Of a stretch of DNA of 64,000 bases, positions 47,801 through 56,220 are shown piece by piece; the first letter of the stretch is position 1, and each line of letters begins with the position of its first letter. Location of the stretch: contig NZ_JAUOPN010000003.1 of NCBI RefSeq assembly GCF_030547005.1, positions 1 through 64,000 of the forward strand. The letters are read 5' to 3'. Origin of the DNA: Maribacter sp. 1_MG-2023. Lineage in GTDB: Bacteria; Bacteroidota; Bacteroidia; Flavobacteriales; Flavobacteriaceae. A model generated the notes under the pieces. It was not told the DNA's origin and did not search any database. It saw nothing but the letters and a program-made list of their open reading frames with translations. Made by a program: the position numbers and the translations under genes.

Positions 47801-48119
47801 TTTTGTACCATTTAGTTATCAATTACAGTTGGCACCCATTATGGCATTTTTAGAATATGACTTTAATAGAGATAACAAAACTGAAATACTAGCTGCCGGA
47901 AATTATTTTGGTGTAAAACCATATCATGGTCGTTTTGATTCTTTTCCAGGTGCATTGATTAGTACTGACAACAATGTTACCTTAGCGAATGAAATAGGAC
48001 TCGATTTAACGGGAAAATCGATTCGAAACATGAACATTATAAACTCAAACAACAACACATACCTTTTGCTTACTTTTAATGACGAGGCAGCAGAGGTGTA
48101 TAGCATTCTCAAACCATAG
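44868..48119 (+). CDS. VCBS/FG-GAP repeat lipoprotein with ASPIC/UnbV domain, paralogue
   Basis: A 1083-aa paralogue of the preceding protein with the same plan: lipobox (ANGC), N-terminal FG-GAP repeats, ASPIC/UnbV domain (about 501-586), and a second propeller with DFNGDGKND and DIDGDGD repeats. The two differ throughout, so this is an old duplication. Start ATG 44868 overlaps the end of the first gene by 11 nt. Probably exported to the cell surface. Function unknown; a role in binding or enzyme scaffolding is possible. Confidence 0.88.
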   Translation: MKNSILYICLLIFANGCTENSGELFVKSSAEKTGITFENTLTESKDLSILDYLYFYNGGGVAIGDINNDSLPDIYFSGNQVKNKLYLNKGNLQFEDITETAGVAGNSSWNTGTIMGDVNGDGLLDIYVCAVVGLNGFNGYNELFINQGDATFKESAAEYGLDFESYSSSAAFLDYDLDGDLDMYLLNHAIHTQDSYGNAQIRYKRVYETGDKLLRNDNGKFVDVSEEAGIYGGVNGYGLGIAVSDFNQDGYPDLYIGNDFHEDDYYYLNNGNGTFKESLKEAFGHTTRFSMGSDVADINHDGLPDLISLDMLGKDEIVLKSSEGDDDIQIQKMKTETLGYHNQYTRNMLSVNQPNGKFLETALQSGVAATDWSWSALFGDFNQDGEQDLYISNGIPKRPNDLDYINYISNENIRSKINNTNLVDQKALKMMPSGFIGNMIFKGAADLQFIDESKSWIAQDTIISGATAYSDLDNDGDLDLVTNNLFSPAKIQENTTNSQRNWLKIKLNFSNKNKFGIGTKVFSYANGIQQFKEMYTVRGFQASSEPIIHFGYDELKNIDSLKIIWPDKSSQLVKNIAVNQTLYLSPDKVQPFDYTSLHPKQQKLFQKTSNNLSINYTHIEDAYSDYLRQKLIPYQMSDRGPAVSVGDLNADGKDDIFFGGAKFIPSQIYIQGDSTFQLKNYPEIKKDSIKEDIASLIGDFNGDGKNDIIVGTGGADFFNEMKPLTDSYYVASDSTFTQKEFPEMFENASVLLKLDYDHDDDLDIIICNQSISADYGNKPNSYVLENKNGNFKVINNPFEKLGMITDAIVTDFNNDGWEDILFVGEWMSPRFFQNNQGKFEEIQPLENKDMNGLWQAVTSFDIDGDGDQDYLLGNWGMNTKFTASQNHPMKMFYGDLDKNGATETIVSTYKDGKDYPVDGLKELSSQLVSLRKKFNTYSSFAGKSMDEILGEEMLSNAEIQEVHTLSSGYLQNKDGKFTFVPFSYQLQLAPIMAFLEYDFNRDNKTEILAAGNYFGVKPYHGRFDSFPGALISTDNNVTLANEIGLDLTGKSIRNMNIINSNNNTYLLLTFNDEAAEVYSILKP

Positions 48120-48123
48120 TAAA

Positions 48124-49455
48124 ATGAAAAGGTATTTAATCATCTTAATCGCAGGGCTTTTATTAGCGAACTGCAGCGAAAAGAAGCAAGAACCCATAGT
48201 AGTATCTCCTGATCAATTGCACAATTCTATTGACAAAATCATAGATATTATGATCCATGATATTTTCTCTCCACCGGTAGCAAGTAGAATATTTGCTTAT
48301 CCGAATATTGCTGCCTATGAAATTGTTGCTCAAATAAACCCTGACTATCAATCATTATCTGGTCAAATAAAAGATTTGAAACCTATACCTGCCATCGACA
48401 CCGTTTCAGGTATTAATCCTCGATTATCTGCCTTAATTGCGCATATGAATATTAGCCGACAATTAATATTCTCTGAAGATAAGTTTGATGTATTACAGGA
48501 TAGTCTTTTCACTAAATGGAAGTCAATGAACGAACCTGAGTTCGAAGCTTCTAAAGCATACGGATTAAAAGTTGCAGACCATATTAAAGAATGGATGGGA
48601 AAAGACAATTATAGTCAAACCCGTACCATGCCAAAATTTACGGTAAATACAGACGACCCTACCAGATGGCAACCAACCCCACCTGCTTACATGGATGGTA
48701 TTGAGCCACACTGGAACAAAATTCGCCCTTTTATTATAGATTCAGCCTCTCAGTTTAAACCAGTTCCTCCACCGCCGTTTTCATTAGAAAAAGACTCCGA
48801 TTTTTACAAAGAACTGATTGAAGTTTATAATATTAGTAATGAAATAACCGAAAATGGTGATGAATCTGACGAAGTAGCAATTGCTAAATTCTGGGATTGC
48901 AATCCGTATGTATCGGTTACAAGAGGACACTTAATGTTCGCTACCAAGAAAATTACTCCTGGCGCACATTGGATAGGTATTACGAAAATTGCCAGTAAAA
49001 AAACGAACAGCAATTTTGATGATACCGTTTTTGCTTACACTAAAACCTCAATGGCAATCGCCGACGCATTCATTAGTTGTTGGGATGAAAAATATCGAAG
49101 TAATTTAATTCGACCAGAAACGCTAATTAACCAGCACATAGATGAAAACTGGAAACCAATTTTACAAACACCACCGTTTCCAGAATACACTAGTGGACAC
49201 AGTGTCGTTTCAGGTGCTGCAGGAGTAGCATTAACTAGTATTTTTGGTGAAAATTTTAGTTTTGAAGATGACACCGAAACGCCGTATGGTCTACCTGTTA
49301 GAAAATTTAATTCTTTCAACGAAGCTGCTGATGAGGCTGCCATAAGTAGAATGTATGGTGGAATTCACTATAGAGCCGCTGTCGAAGTAGGTGTGGGACA
49401 AGGAAGAAAAATTGGCGCTCTGTTGAATTCGAAAATCAAAATGAAGAAAAATTAA
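48124..49455 (+). CDS. PAP2 superfamily lipoprotein, vanadium-dependent haloperoxidase-like
   Basis: A 443-aa lipoprotein (lipobox ANC, about Cys18) of the vanadium haloperoxidase/PAP2 group. The site is visible as KYRSNLIRP (K-x6-RP, about 322), EYTSGHS (about 353-359) and SRMYGGIHYRAA (about 408-419), variants of KxxxxxxRP, PSGH and SRxxxxxHxxx. It could halogenate substrates with peroxide or dephosphorylate them; in this family of Bacteroidota lipoproteins neither is shown. It comes 4 nt after the second VCBS gene; the frame before 48124 is shadow. Confidence 0.82.
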   Translation: MKRYLIILIAGLLLANCSEKKQEPIVVSPDQLHNSIDKIIDIMIHDIFSPPVASRIFAYPNIAAYEIVAQINPDYQSLSGQIKDLKPIPAIDTVSGINPRLSALIAHMNISRQLIFSEDKFDVLQDSLFTKWKSMNEPEFEASKAYGLKVADHIKEWMGKDNYSQTRTMPKFTVNTDDPTRWQPTPPAYMDGIEPHWNKIRPFIIDSASQFKPVPPPPFSLEKDSDFYKELIEVYNISNEITENGDESDEVAIAKFWDCNPYVSVTRGHLMFATKKITPGAHWIGITKIASKKTNSNFDDTVFAYTKTSMAIADAFISCWDEKYRSNLIRPETLINQHIDENWKPILQTPPFPEYTSGHSVVSGAAGVALTSIFGENFSFEDDTETPYGLPVRKFNSFNEAADEAAISRMYGGIHYRAAVEVGVGQGRKIGALLNSKIKMKKN

Positions 49456-49463
49456 ATTTTAGC

Positions 49464-50354
49464 ATGAAAAAAGTGATTACTATCACAATAGCCATCATTT
49501 CTATTGCAATACTCTGGTATTTTTTCATAAAACCTCAAGACTACCAAATACGGGTAGTTGCCAAAGCAAATACGGGTACTATAAACCAAGCATTAAAAGC
49601 ATGGAATAAAACACTACCTAGAGCTTCTATTCGTCAAATAAAAGATATTAGTACTTTAGAACAAATGATGGTGTCAGGTGATTCTACTCATATATATAAA
49701 TGGGTAATCAAACCCATTACCGATTCAACCTCTCAAATAGTTGTTGATGTTAAAGATCAAAATCATAGTTTAAGCAATAAAATAGCTATTCCTTTTTCAG
49801 ATACCAACTTTGAAAAACAGACCAGAAAAAAGGTAACCGATTTCATTGAGAGTTTAAATGTACATATAAAGGAATTCAAAGTCACCTTTATGGGCGAAGA
49901 TGAATTACCCTCTACATACTGCGCTTGCGTAGAACATAAAAGCCTTCAGAACAACAAAGCTTTTGAAATGATGGATAGCTACCCTTTTATAAATTCTGTT
50001 ATTGCCAGTAACGGAATTCAAGTAATTGGCGTACCTTTTATAGAAACTACCGATTGGAACATGCAAAATGACAGTATTAGTTTTAATTTTTGTTACCCTA
50101 TCATAAAAACCGATACACTACCTACCATTAAAGACTTAGTTTATAAAGAATTTATAGGTATGAAATCGTTAAAAGCAATTTACAACGGCAACTATATGAC
50201 CTCTGACAGAGCTTGGTACACTTTACTAGATTATGCTGAGGAGAAGAATATAAAGGTTGACCATAAGCCCATTGAATTCTTTTTCAACAACCCAAATATG
50301 GGCGGAGATGCATTACGCTGGAAAGCAGAAATATTCATGCCAATTGCAGAATAA
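49464..50354 (+). CDS. Membrane-anchored SRPBCC/GyrI-like effector-binding protein
   Basis: A 296-aa protein with one N-terminal helix (about 5-23) and two soluble halves: an SRPBCC-like region and a C-terminal GyrI/AraC effector-binding-like region (about 155-296). Similar proteins are common in Bacteroidota and their ligand is unknown. It follows the PAP2 gene after 8 nt and is followed by the propeller lipoprotein gene, so it probably belongs to that operon. Confidence 0.65.
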   Translation: MKKVITITIAIISIAILWYFFIKPQDYQIRVVAKANTGTINQALKAWNKTLPRASIRQIKDISTLEQMMVSGDSTHIYKWVIKPITDSTSQIVVDVKDQNHSLSNKIAIPFSDTNFEKQTRKKVTDFIESLNVHIKEFKVTFMGEDELPSTYCACVEHKSLQNNKAFEMMDSYPFINSVIASNGIQVIGVPFIETTDWNMQNDSISFNFCYPIIKTDTLPTIKDLVYKEFIGMKSLKAIYNGNYMTSDRAWYTLLDYAEEKNIKVDHKPIEFFFNNPNMGGDALRWKAEIFMPIAE

Positions 50355-50355
50355 T

Positions 50356-51213
50356 ATGAACAAATTAATTGTAACGTTTCTTGCATTATCAATTACACTT
50401 ATTTCGTGTAATAATTACGGGCAACTTAAGGTAATTGCTGATTTGCCTGATAGTTTGTCTGAAAACTCAGGCTTAGCTATCTACGGCGATTCTACTGTCT
50501 GGGTCGTTGAAGATGGAGGTAATAAAGATGAAATATACCAGGTAAACCTAAACGGAGAAATACTTAAAAGTTTAGAGGTTAAAAACGGTAAAAATCATGA
50601 CTGGGAAGATCTTACAAAAGATACCTCTGGCAATCTCTACATAGCTGATATCGGCAATAACGCTAATGATCGAAAAAACTTGGTCATTCTTAAATTACCA
50701 AACCCAACTATTGAACCTGGCGATAAAATAGATGCGGAAAAAATTGAGCTACATTACCCTGACCAAAAAGACTTTCCTCCAAAAAAGGATGCCCTTTTTT
50801 ATGATTCAGAAGCTATATTTCACCACGGTAACAAATTATATATTGTAACGAAAAATAGGTCTAAATCTTTTACCGGTGAAGCTCATATTTATTCGATACC
50901 CGACACACAAGGTAACTATGAAGCTACTTTCGTTGGTTCATTTGTACCATGCACAGATTGGAAAATTTGCCAGATAACTTCTATAGACATATCGCCAAAA
51001 GGTGATAAAATAATAGCACTTAGTTACGGTAAGCTTTTCATATTTACAGATTTCACTTGGGATAATTTCACTAAAGGAAACATTAAAGAAATTGACCTAG
51101 GCGCCCGCTCGCAATTAGAATCCGTTTGTTTTCTAAATGATGACACCTTACTAATTTCTGATGAGCAAGCTCACGGTAAAGGTGGTAATCTTTATACATA
51201 TTCTTTAAAGTAA
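50356..51213 (+). CDS. Beta-propeller-like lipoprotein of unknown function
   Basis: A 285-aa lipoprotein (lipobox LISC, about Cys18). The sequence has repeated blade-like stretches (WVVEDGGNKDEIYQVNLNG, LYIADIGNN, LLISDEQAHGKGG) suggesting a beta-propeller such as the SdiA-regulated/NHL type. I use ATG 50356, one base after the stop of the previous gene; upstream frame to 50257 is shadow. Converges with the phosphoesterase-barrel gene 9 nt away. Confidence 0.7.
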   Translation: MNKLIVTFLALSITLISCNNYGQLKVIADLPDSLSENSGLAIYGDSTVWVVEDGGNKDEIYQVNLNGEILKSLEVKNGKNHDWEDLTKDTSGNLYIADIGNNANDRKNLVILKLPNPTIEPGDKIDAEKIELHYPDQKDFPPKKDALFYDSEAIFHHGNKLYIVTKNRSKSFTGEAHIYSIPDTQGNYEATFVGSFVPCTDWKICQITSIDISPKGDKIIALSYGKLFIFTDFTWDNFTKGNIKEIDLGARSQLESVCFLNDDTLLISDEQAHGKGGNLYTYSLK

Positions 51214-51222
51214 CTGGTTTAC

Positions 51223-54200
51223 CTAAAAACCGAATCCTAGTCCGAAAGTAAATCTTGGTCCGTCTACACTAGCGAATATGGCACTGTTTACAGAAATAAT
51301 ATCAGAAGCATTTAGAAAAAAACCTCCACCATAAGAAGTATGCCAACGTTTAGAACTTATACCTGGAAACCAAACCCTACCATAATCAAAACCTCCGAAA
51401 AACCCTGCAGATGCAGGTAACAACTTGGTACGCTTTTTCTTTAAACTAAACCTAATATCCGTATTCTGATAATACGATGTTTTACCAGTAAAACGTTGAT
51501 TTCTAAATCCACGTAGACCATCTAAACCACCAATACTTGCGGCTTGGTAAAATTCGTAATCATCACCGATATTAAAATGTGCTTTCCATTTAGTAGCTAA
51601 AACCAATCTACCGTTGGCAATCAATTTATAATCAAAGCCCAAACTAGGAGCTATGTATCCAAAACCACCTCCTTCTTTTGTTAAGTTTTCTTTAAAGCCT
51701 GCCTCTATTGATGATGACATACCTATAGTAGGAAAAGCTTTGTTATCTTTATTCTCATAAGTATATAATGCACTAGCGCCAATAAAATCGTTATTAGTTT
51801 CCTCCCCATTATTTTGATAAAAAGTATTTATAAACCTGTCGTTGGTTTCCTCTACACTAATATTTTCATATGACACCCCTAACTTTATCTTAGCACCCAA
51901 TTGACCCCTCCATACTAATGAAGGAGAAAAATCTATTTGCCTTAGCTTTACTCTATTATAGTCTAAACCTAAATCATCATCAATATTCTCAGAATTGTTA
52001 CCAAAACCGAAGAAATTTACGGCAAAATTCGGACTTGTAAATCGTGATTTCAGCTCAGCGTTCCAATTTTCGAATACATGGGCAAATTCACCTTGATACT
52101 TAAAATCAAATCCGCTTGTAGCAAAATAATAAGATGCCGCAAAAGTATGTTGTTGGGTAAAAGGATTTTGCCTAAAACCATTATATGTGTAAGTATTTAC
52201 AAAACCTATTCTCACCCCATCATCAGCATTAAAACCAATAGTAGGCACTATTTGATTAAAACTATTTATTAACTTAAGTGGTTGGTATGTATTCAACTCA
52301 TAATCATCTGATAGTTTTACTTTTGCACCACCTGTCTTTTCAAATGAGTTTTTCTTACTCTTAAAATCGTATAAGGCAACGTTTTTGCCATTATCAACCC
52401 TATAGATATCGTTATTATGACCACCAACAATTCTTAGCTTTATTCCTGAAATATTTGATGGATTATTAATTTCAAAAATATCATCATCGTCTAAACCAAA
52501 AACCCATATTTCTTTAGTATCTTCTTTTGCAAATACTTTATAATAAAACATTCGCTCTTTTTCCCCATCAATATTTCTATAACCCTTTACTTCGGTCTCC
52601 TCATCATTAAGCCTATTTATCTCAAACCAATCATCTTTATCTGTACCAGCGACTACAGCATATCTATTTAAAATTTTATAGTATTCGTTCGCTGTTTCTT
52701 CAATATGACTCAATCTCGCTAGTAGTATATCTTTTATTTCGTCTACGGTTTCATCACGTACTTCTTCAGGAAAAGATTTAAATGCCTCATCAATATCACT
52801 AGGGGTTAGGTTTTCTTGTAAGTATTTTGCCTGCGCCATCCACTGACTTTTTTCGGTTTCGCCTAACAATGCTAAGTCTAACACATAGGTCATAGGCGAA
52901 GAGTTGAACCCTTTTACACTTCTAATATTATCATTAAAACCTTCCATTAGCCTTAAGCCAGGTATGATACGAGTAGCTATTTGCATCAAAGCACCATCGC
53001 CCATTTTCGAGAATACCTGATCTCGATCTCTAGGTACCGGTCTATAAATAATCTTATTTTTATTCTTGTCTTTAAATTCTGCCCAACGCCACTGATCTAC
53101 GTGCCGATCCCAATCACCCAAAACCATATCAAAAAGTCTTGCTCTTAAATACAAATCCTTATCTACTTCATATTGCTCATCATCCCGAATATCTTCAAGC
53201 ATACTATCAGTACTCTTCAGTTCATTTGAATATCCAAAACTAGCCAAATTTCCATGACCATCACCCGTATGCTCTTCTATCATATAAAGCTCATCCCCAA
53301 ATGTTTCATTATACTCCTTTAATGCAGGTTGCTTTGGCACATAATATAATACAGGATTGGTATGATAAATACCTACAGCATCAGATAACCCAGCAGTTGT
53401 AAAAGGACCAAAAGGATGTGATCCTGTATAAAAATCTTGTAATAACTCTTGAGTATAGGTTTCTTTTAAATCATCGAGTACATACTGATTTTGAAATGCC
53501 ATAGATTGCAAATAGAGTTCTGCACTCTTTTTTAAGGCTCGCATTACATATTCCCTACCATCTTTTGTCCGTAAACGAAGAGATTTAGATTGATGTCCGC
53601 CTCCTTTTTTAACCGGTTCTAAGCCTCCCATCAATGAATCTAAATTAACGGTCGGCACTTTCACCTCGGTTCCATAATACTCACGGTAACGGTCTCCCCA
53701 AATTGCTTTATAGAATCCGCTCTTATCTATTTCATCTTTGGTATACACCGATGCCTTTACACTATCTGGAAACTGACCGGTAAATTTACCTACATATTCT
53801 TTCTTGGTTGGTGGCAATACCTCATTTGTAAATAAAAACTCTTCGTTATTATCATCACCTACACCATAGAAGCGTACTCTAGATGAGCCATCTTTATAAA
53901 CCTCCAAGGTAGCATAACCCATTTTACCTGTATTAAACTGAGAACCATTTAACAAACGTGTAAAACCTTTTTTTGCACCAGAACCACTTACTATCTGTGG
54001 TGTATTATTCTCAACAAAATATTGCAATGTATGCTCGTGCCCAGATGCAAATATTACACGATCAGAAAACTGCGCTAAGGTAGTTACCCTGTTCATTAAT
54101 TCTCGATAACGTTTATTATTTACGTCTTCTACAGATGCACCCGAAGTACTTCTAAGCACATTAATAAAGCTACCCAAAACAGGCAAAGGCACTGCCATTT

Positions 54201-54945
54201 CTTTAGGATAAAATTGTTTTCTTAATGAATATTGACCTCCATGCTCTCCGTAACTATTGGTTGGGTGGTGCATTGCAATGACGGTAGTACGATCACGGTA
54301 ATCTTTTATCGCATCTTCAAGTTCTAAGAAAAATTTTGCTCTACTCTTTATATCACACTTGTCATTAATATCTGGGCGCTTGTCCCAATTGGTCAAATAC
54401 CATTCTGTATCTATGGTAATTATAGCCACATCATCACCTATTTCTACAACATCAATAGGGCATCCGTTTTCTGGCAAAAAAGGATCTTTCTCTTTTTCTT
54501 TAAGCGCTTTCTTAATATAATTCTCTTCTCTTTCAAGACCGACCAACCCTTCGGCATACCAATCGTGATTACCTGGTATAAAAAGTGGTCTTCCCTTAAA
54601 ATCATTCAATGTATTCAACTGAGCATCCAAATGGTTTTTTGCGGTTCTATAAGCTTCAGTAGAATCTTTAGGATCAGGTAAGCCGGCAGGGTAGATATTA
54701 TCACCCAAAAATATAGCCGTACTATTTTTATCAGCTTGATCCAGTCTATCTTTAAATAGCTTCAATGCAGGATTCATTCCGCCCATAGGTGATAAACCCG
54801 CATCACCAATTAAATAAAAGGTATGTGATATATCTTTAGACTCGTTTATATCTATAGCGTATTTTTCATCTACATATTTAGTACTATAGGTAGCACAGCT
54901 AGTAATGAATATAAAAACCGACAGATATGTATATATTTTTTTCAT
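51223..54945 (-). CDS. Calcineurin-like phosphoesterase fused to a kinase-like domain and an outer-membrane beta-barrel
   Basis: A 1240-aa lipoprotein-like protein (lipobox TSC, Cys17). Residues about 40-340 are a metallophosphoesterase with GDAG, GDNIYP, GNHDWY, MHHPTNSYG and GHEH. Residues about 890-1240 look like an Omp85/surface-antigen barrel with closing FGLGFGF. The middle (about 440-720) has no usual assignment, but has a Lys-containing strand (YVMRALKK), MVLGDWDRHVDQWRW (about 608-622) and PRDRDQVF (about 636-643), in the order and spacing of the catalytic and metal loops of CotH/FAM20-type atypical kinases. So it may carry phosphatase and kinase-like parts on an outer-membrane anchor. 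That middle call is my inference. Confidence 0.8.
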   Translation of the reverse strand: MKKIYTYLSVFIFITSCATYSTKYVDEKYAIDINESKDISHTFYLIGDAGLSPMGGMNPALKLFKDRLDQADKNSTAIFLGDNIYPAGLPDPKDSTEAYRTAKNHLDAQLNTLNDFKGRPLFIPGNHDWYAEGLVGLEREENYIKKALKEKEKDPFLPENGCPIDVVEIGDDVAIITIDTEWYLTNWDKRPDINDKCDIKSRAKFFLELEDAIKDYRDRTTVIAMHHPTNSYGEHGGQYSLRKQFYPKEMAVPLPVLGSFINVLRSTSGASVEDVNNKRYRELMNRVTTLAQFSDRVIFASGHEHTLQYFVENNTPQIVSGSGAKKGFTRLLNGSQFNTGKMGYATLEVYKDGSSRVRFYGVGDDNNEEFLFTNEVLPPTKKEYVGKFTGQFPDSVKASVYTKDEIDKSGFYKAIWGDRYREYYGTEVKVPTVNLDSLMGGLEPVKKGGGHQSKSLRLRTKDGREYVMRALKKSAELYLQSMAFQNQYVLDDLKETYTQELLQDFYTGSHPFGPFTTAGLSDAVGIYHTNPVLYYVPKQPALKEYNETFGDELYMIEEHTGDGHGNLASFGYSNELKSTDSMLEDIRDDEQYEVDKDLYLRARLFDMVLGDWDRHVDQWRWAEFKDKNKNKIIYRPVPRDRDQVFSKMGDGALMQIATRIIPGLRLMEGFNDNIRSVKGFNSSPMTYVLDLALLGETEKSQWMAQAKYLQENLTPSDIDEAFKSFPEEVRDETVDEIKDILLARLSHIEETANEYYKILNRYAVVAGTDKDDWFEINRLNDEETEVKGYRNIDGEKERMFYYKVFAKEDTKEIWVFGLDDDDIFEINNPSNISGIKLRIVGGHNNDIYRVDNGKNVALYDFKSKKNSFEKTGGAKVKLSDDYELNTYQPLKLINSFNQIVPTIGFNADDGVRIGFVNTYTYNGFRQNPFTQQHTFAASYYFATSGFDFKYQGEFAHVFENWNAELKSRFTSPNFAVNFFGFGNNSENIDDDLGLDYNRVKLRQIDFSPSLVWRGQLGAKIKLGVSYENISVEETNDRFINTFYQNNGEETNNDFIGASALYTYENKDNKAFPTIGMSSSIEAGFKENLTKEGGGFGYIAPSLGFDYKLIANGRLVLATKWKAHFNIGDDYEFYQAASIGGLDGLRGFRNQRFTGKTSYYQNTDIRFSLKKKRTKLLPASAGFFGGFDYGRVWFPGISSKRWHTSYGGGFFLNASDIISVNSAIFASVDGPRFTFGLGFGF

Positions 54946-55002
54946 ACTAACGTTGCCCTCTTTAAAATTTTGTAATTTGGATATTTCAAATCCATTTCTT
55001 CT

Positions 55003-56220
55003 ATGTCAGAAATCTTAGAAAGTACACAACAATTTGTAGTTGAACTACTTACCACTCGACTAGACAAGAAGTTTCTGTACCATAATCTAAGACATACCCA
55101 AAGAGTCGTTAAAAGTACTAAACAATTACTTGATTCATGTTCTCTATCAGATAAGGATAAAGAGCTATTAGAAATCGTAGCTTGGTTTCACGACACCGGA
55201 TTCACAAATGGCATCAACGAACACGAGGAAAGTAGCTGTGAAATTGCAGATAAATTTTTAACTAAACAAGGCTATAGTAAAGACGGAATAGAAAAAATTA
55301 AATCGTGTATACGCGCTACAAAATGGGATGCAAAGCCGCATAATTTAATGGAAGAAATTATACGCGATGCAGACTGTTCTCATTTTGCACAGAGCAGTTA
55401 TCTAGAGACTTCTGATCTACTGCGTGAAGAACTAAAGCTTTTCGGAGTTAAGAATTATAGCCAAAAAGAATGGCTAGAACTCAATATTCAATTATTCAGA
55501 ACCGATCACCATTACTATACAGATTATGCCAAAGAACATTGGATCGAGAAAAAAGATAAGAATTTAAGAAAGCTGATAAAAGAAAAGAAGTCTGAGAAGA
55601 AACTTGCTAAGAAAGAGAAACTTAAAGCACAATTTAAAAGCGAAAACCCTGATCGAGGCATTCAAACGCTTTATCGTGTAACGTTAAAAAACCATATTAC
55701 CCTTAGTGACATTGCAGATACCAAGGCTAACATTTTATTATCTGTAAATGCTATAATTATATCTTTAGCATTATCTAACCTAATTCCAAAATTAGACAAC
55801 CCTTCTAACGACTACCTTATTTACCCTACTGTAATATTCGTATTCTTTAGTGTGGTTTCTATGGTTCTAGCTGTTCTGGCTACAAGACCAAACGTTACTA
55901 GCGGTGAATTCACCAAAGAAGATGTGGCGAACAAAAATGTAAACCTACTGTTCTTCGGCAACTTCCACAAAATGGCCTTAAGCGAGTATGAATGGGCTAT
56001 TCAAGAAATGCTAAAAGACAAAGATTATATCTACACTTCTTTAACTAAAGATCTTTATTTTCTCGGGATAGTTCTAAATAGAAAATATTCACTTTTACGT
56101 TGGACTTATACTATATTTATGATTGGGATGATACTATCTGTAATAGCATTTGCCGTTTCATTCAAATTCTTTGGTCCGGATCGTAAAATACAGTTGTTAA
56201 GTGAAGTTTTATTCTTTTAA
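55003..56220 (+). CDS. HD-domain phosphohydrolase fused to a PycTM-type membrane domain
   Basis: A 405-aa protein. The N-terminal HD domain has all metal ligands (His31, His63-Asp64, Asp124; in LRHTQRV, WFHDTGF, IRDADCSHF). A Lys-rich linker (about 180-210) leads to a domain starting RGIQTLYRVTLKNHITLSDIAD, which matches the DUF5706/PycTM effector family of Pycsar anti-phage systems, with three helices (about 240-260, 272-294, 378-400). PycTM effectors are gated by cCMP or cUMP. No cyclase is nearby, so this may be a self-contained nucleotide-regulated membrane protein. It overlaps the converging GAF gene by 12 nt. Confidence 0.82.
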   Translation: MSEILESTQQFVVELLTTRLDKKFLYHNLRHTQRVVKSTKQLLDSCSLSDKDKELLEIVAWFHDTGFTNGINEHEESSCEIADKFLTKQGYSKDGIEKIKSCIRATKWDAKPHNLMEEIIRDADCSHFAQSSYLETSDLLREELKLFGVKNYSQKEWLELNIQLFRTDHHYYTDYAKEHWIEKKDKNLRKLIKEKKSEKKLAKKEKLKAQFKSENPDRGIQTLYRVTLKNHITLSDIADTKANILLSVNAIIISLALSNLIPKLDNPSNDYLIYPTVIFVFFSVVSMVLAVLATRPNVTSGEFTKEDVANKNVNLLFFGNFHKMALSEYEWAIQEMLKDKDYIYTSLTKDLYFLGIVLNRKYSLLRWTYTIFMIGMILSVIAFAVSFKFFGPDRKIQLLSEVLFF

